This document shows, piece by piece, positions 6,572-7,251 of a stretch of 7,251 bases of DNA (positions are counted from its first letter, which is position 1; every line of letters begins with the position of its first letter). The notes beneath the pieces were generated by a model, which worked only from the letters and a program-made list of their open reading frames with translations, was not told the origin of the DNA and made no database searches. The position numbers were made by a program, and so were the translations under genes. This DNA is from Treponema sp. GTDB taxonomy: Bacteria > Spirochaetota > Spirochaetia > Treponematales > Breznakiellaceae. The stretch is from the NCBI GenBank assembly GCA_009786675.1, contig WQRP01000040.1:5266-12516 (forward strand). Direction: 5' to 3'.

Positions 6572-6673
6572 ACTGGCTTGCGAATGCTTAGGCGGCAATT
6601 GTGAATCAAAGAAAATCGGCTTGCGCCCGCATCTTATGGCCGGGGAACCACATATTTTTGCGATGGAGGACGT

Positions 6674-7251
6674 ATGAAAACGGTTATTGATTTGCTGCAC
6701 CACGGAGCCGCCACTCACGGCGACATGGCCTATCTGGGGTGCAAGGTCGGGGAAAACGGGCAGGACAAATGGAAAACCTGGAGCTTCAAGGACACGGACA
6801 GGCTTTCGTCGGTGTTCGCCGCGGCCCTGCTTGATCTGGGGTTCAAGAAGGGGGACAACCTCGCCATCCTTTCGGAGGGGCGACCCCAGTGGGTTATCGG
6901 CGAGTACGCCATTCTCAAGTCCGGCTGTACGTCGGTGCCCCTGTCAACCAAGCTTACCGAGGGCGAGATCGTCTTCCGGCTGGATCACTCGGAATCCAAG
7001 GTCCTGCTGCTGTCGGAAAACAACTTCCAGAAGGCGATGGACGCGCTGAAGGAAGTCAAGTCCGTTCCGACCGTCATCATGATCTCCCCGAGCACTCCGG
7101 AGCTTAAGGGCATGATGGAGAAGTATCCCCTGCCAGGCGGCGGCGAGATTCTTTTCTTCGACGAGCTTCTGGCGAAAGGCGAACAGCTTTACGCCCGGCA
7201 GGAATGCAAGGACAGGCTGGCGGAAATCGAGAAGGGAATCGACGGCGAGGA
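6674..7251 (+). CDS. AMP-dependent synthetase / long-chain acyl-CoA ligase, N-terminal part (cut by window end)
   Basis: The frame from ATG 6674 is open to the window edge and gives 192 residues of an adenylate-forming enzyme. Such enzymes activate a carboxylic acid, here most likely a fatty acid, with ATP and then load it on CoA. The start is set by GGAGGA at 6665-6670, three bases upstream, and by the family-like opening MKTVIDLLHHGAATHGDMAY. Family features follow: TWSFKD (35-40), LGFKKGDNLAILSEGRPQWV (55-74), YAILKSGCTSVPLSTKLTEG (78-97) and HSESKVLLLSE (105-115). These match the long-chain acyl-CoA synthetase style rather than a peptide-synthetase domain. The ATP-binding motif YTSGTTG-type is not seen; it is expected just beyond residue 192, so activity and substrate cannot be judged. 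The gene is preceded by about 390 bases of structured non-coding DNA and is probably transcribed on its own or as the first gene of a unit. Confidence 0.92.
   Translation, partial: MKTVIDLLHHGAATHGDMAYLGCKVGENGQDKWKTWSFKDTDRLSSVFAAALLDLGFKKGDNLAILSEGRPQWVIGEYAILKSGCTSVPLSTKLTEGEIVFRLDHSESKVLLLSENNFQKAMDALKEVKSVPTVIMISPSTPELKGMMEKYPLPGGGEILFFDELLAKGEQLYARQECKDRLAEIEKGIDGE

Larger units (their letters stand above)
6282..6673. other. Non-coding region upstream of the acyl-CoA synthetase, rich in inverted repeats
   Basis: I see no gene here. A 106-codon + frame ending at 6591 has no family resemblance or start signal. Besides the fold at 6306-6371, the region holds CGGTAT-T-ATACCG (6436-6448), TTATC-AGG-GATAA (6460-6472), CAGGGA (6464-6469) against TCCCTG (6487-6492), TTCCC-T-GGGAA (6486-6496), a T6 run near 6503-6508, and the palindrome CTTTTAAAAG (6559-6568). 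GGCTTGCG occurs twice (6575-6582, 6618-6625). This is where the acyl-CoA synthetase promoter should be. Confidence 0.5.

Noticed and set aside
6271..6591. A 106-codon frame with a hydrophobic stretch before the acyl-CoA synthetase
   Set aside because: TTG start without ribosome site, Cys/Phe-rich low-complexity translation, and it runs through the dyad-rich non-coding region.
6575..6625. Two copies of GGCTTGCG, 35 bases apart
   Set aside because: Eight-base repeats are expected by chance at this scale, and they do not coincide with a convincing promoter or protein site.

Overview
The window looks like chromosome of a GC-rich spirochaete close to Treponema, possibly a termite-gut type. This is an inference from protein style. 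The chemotaxis receptor has the hairpin-tip wording [17 protein letters not shown] that is common in Treponema receptors, and a second, broken gene combines a PAS start with a piece of the same receptor class. There is no rRNA, tRNA, CRISPR array or intact mobile element.

Layout. (1) 1-142 is a short upstream region with a sigma-28-like element. It leads into a complete methyl-accepting chemotaxis protein gene on the + strand (143-1939). (2) This gene converges on, and overlaps by 4 bases, a minus-strand pair: gpsA (4431-3322), then ffh (3291-1936), separated by 30 bases and probably one operon. GpsA makes sn-glycerol 3-phosphate for phospholipids, and Ffh is the SRP GTPase that targets membrane proteins. 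The proposed gpsA promoter sits so close to the start codon that the mRNA may be leaderless. (3) 4497-5343 is a decayed stretch. It holds a PAS/receptor remnant (4583-4852) and about 490 bases with no convincing gene but two G8 runs. (4) 5368-6039 encodes an unassigned GNAT-family N-acetyltransferase. Its frame continues open for 51 codons past the stop. (5) 6282-6673 is non-coding and rich in inverted repeats, including a possible three-way-junction RNA fold and a palindrome at a possible promoter. (6) From 6674 to the window edge is the N-terminal third or so of an AMP-dependent acyl-CoA synthetase.

The intact genes are mostly housekeeping: chemotaxis, lipid precursor synthesis, protein targeting and fatty-acid activation. 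gpsA and the acyl-CoA synthetase both serve lipid metabolism, but nothing ties them into one regulated unit. I see no clear new multi-gene system. The parts most worth a second look are the gpsA leaderless arrangement, the PAS/receptor junction in the remnant and the structured DNA at 6306-6371.
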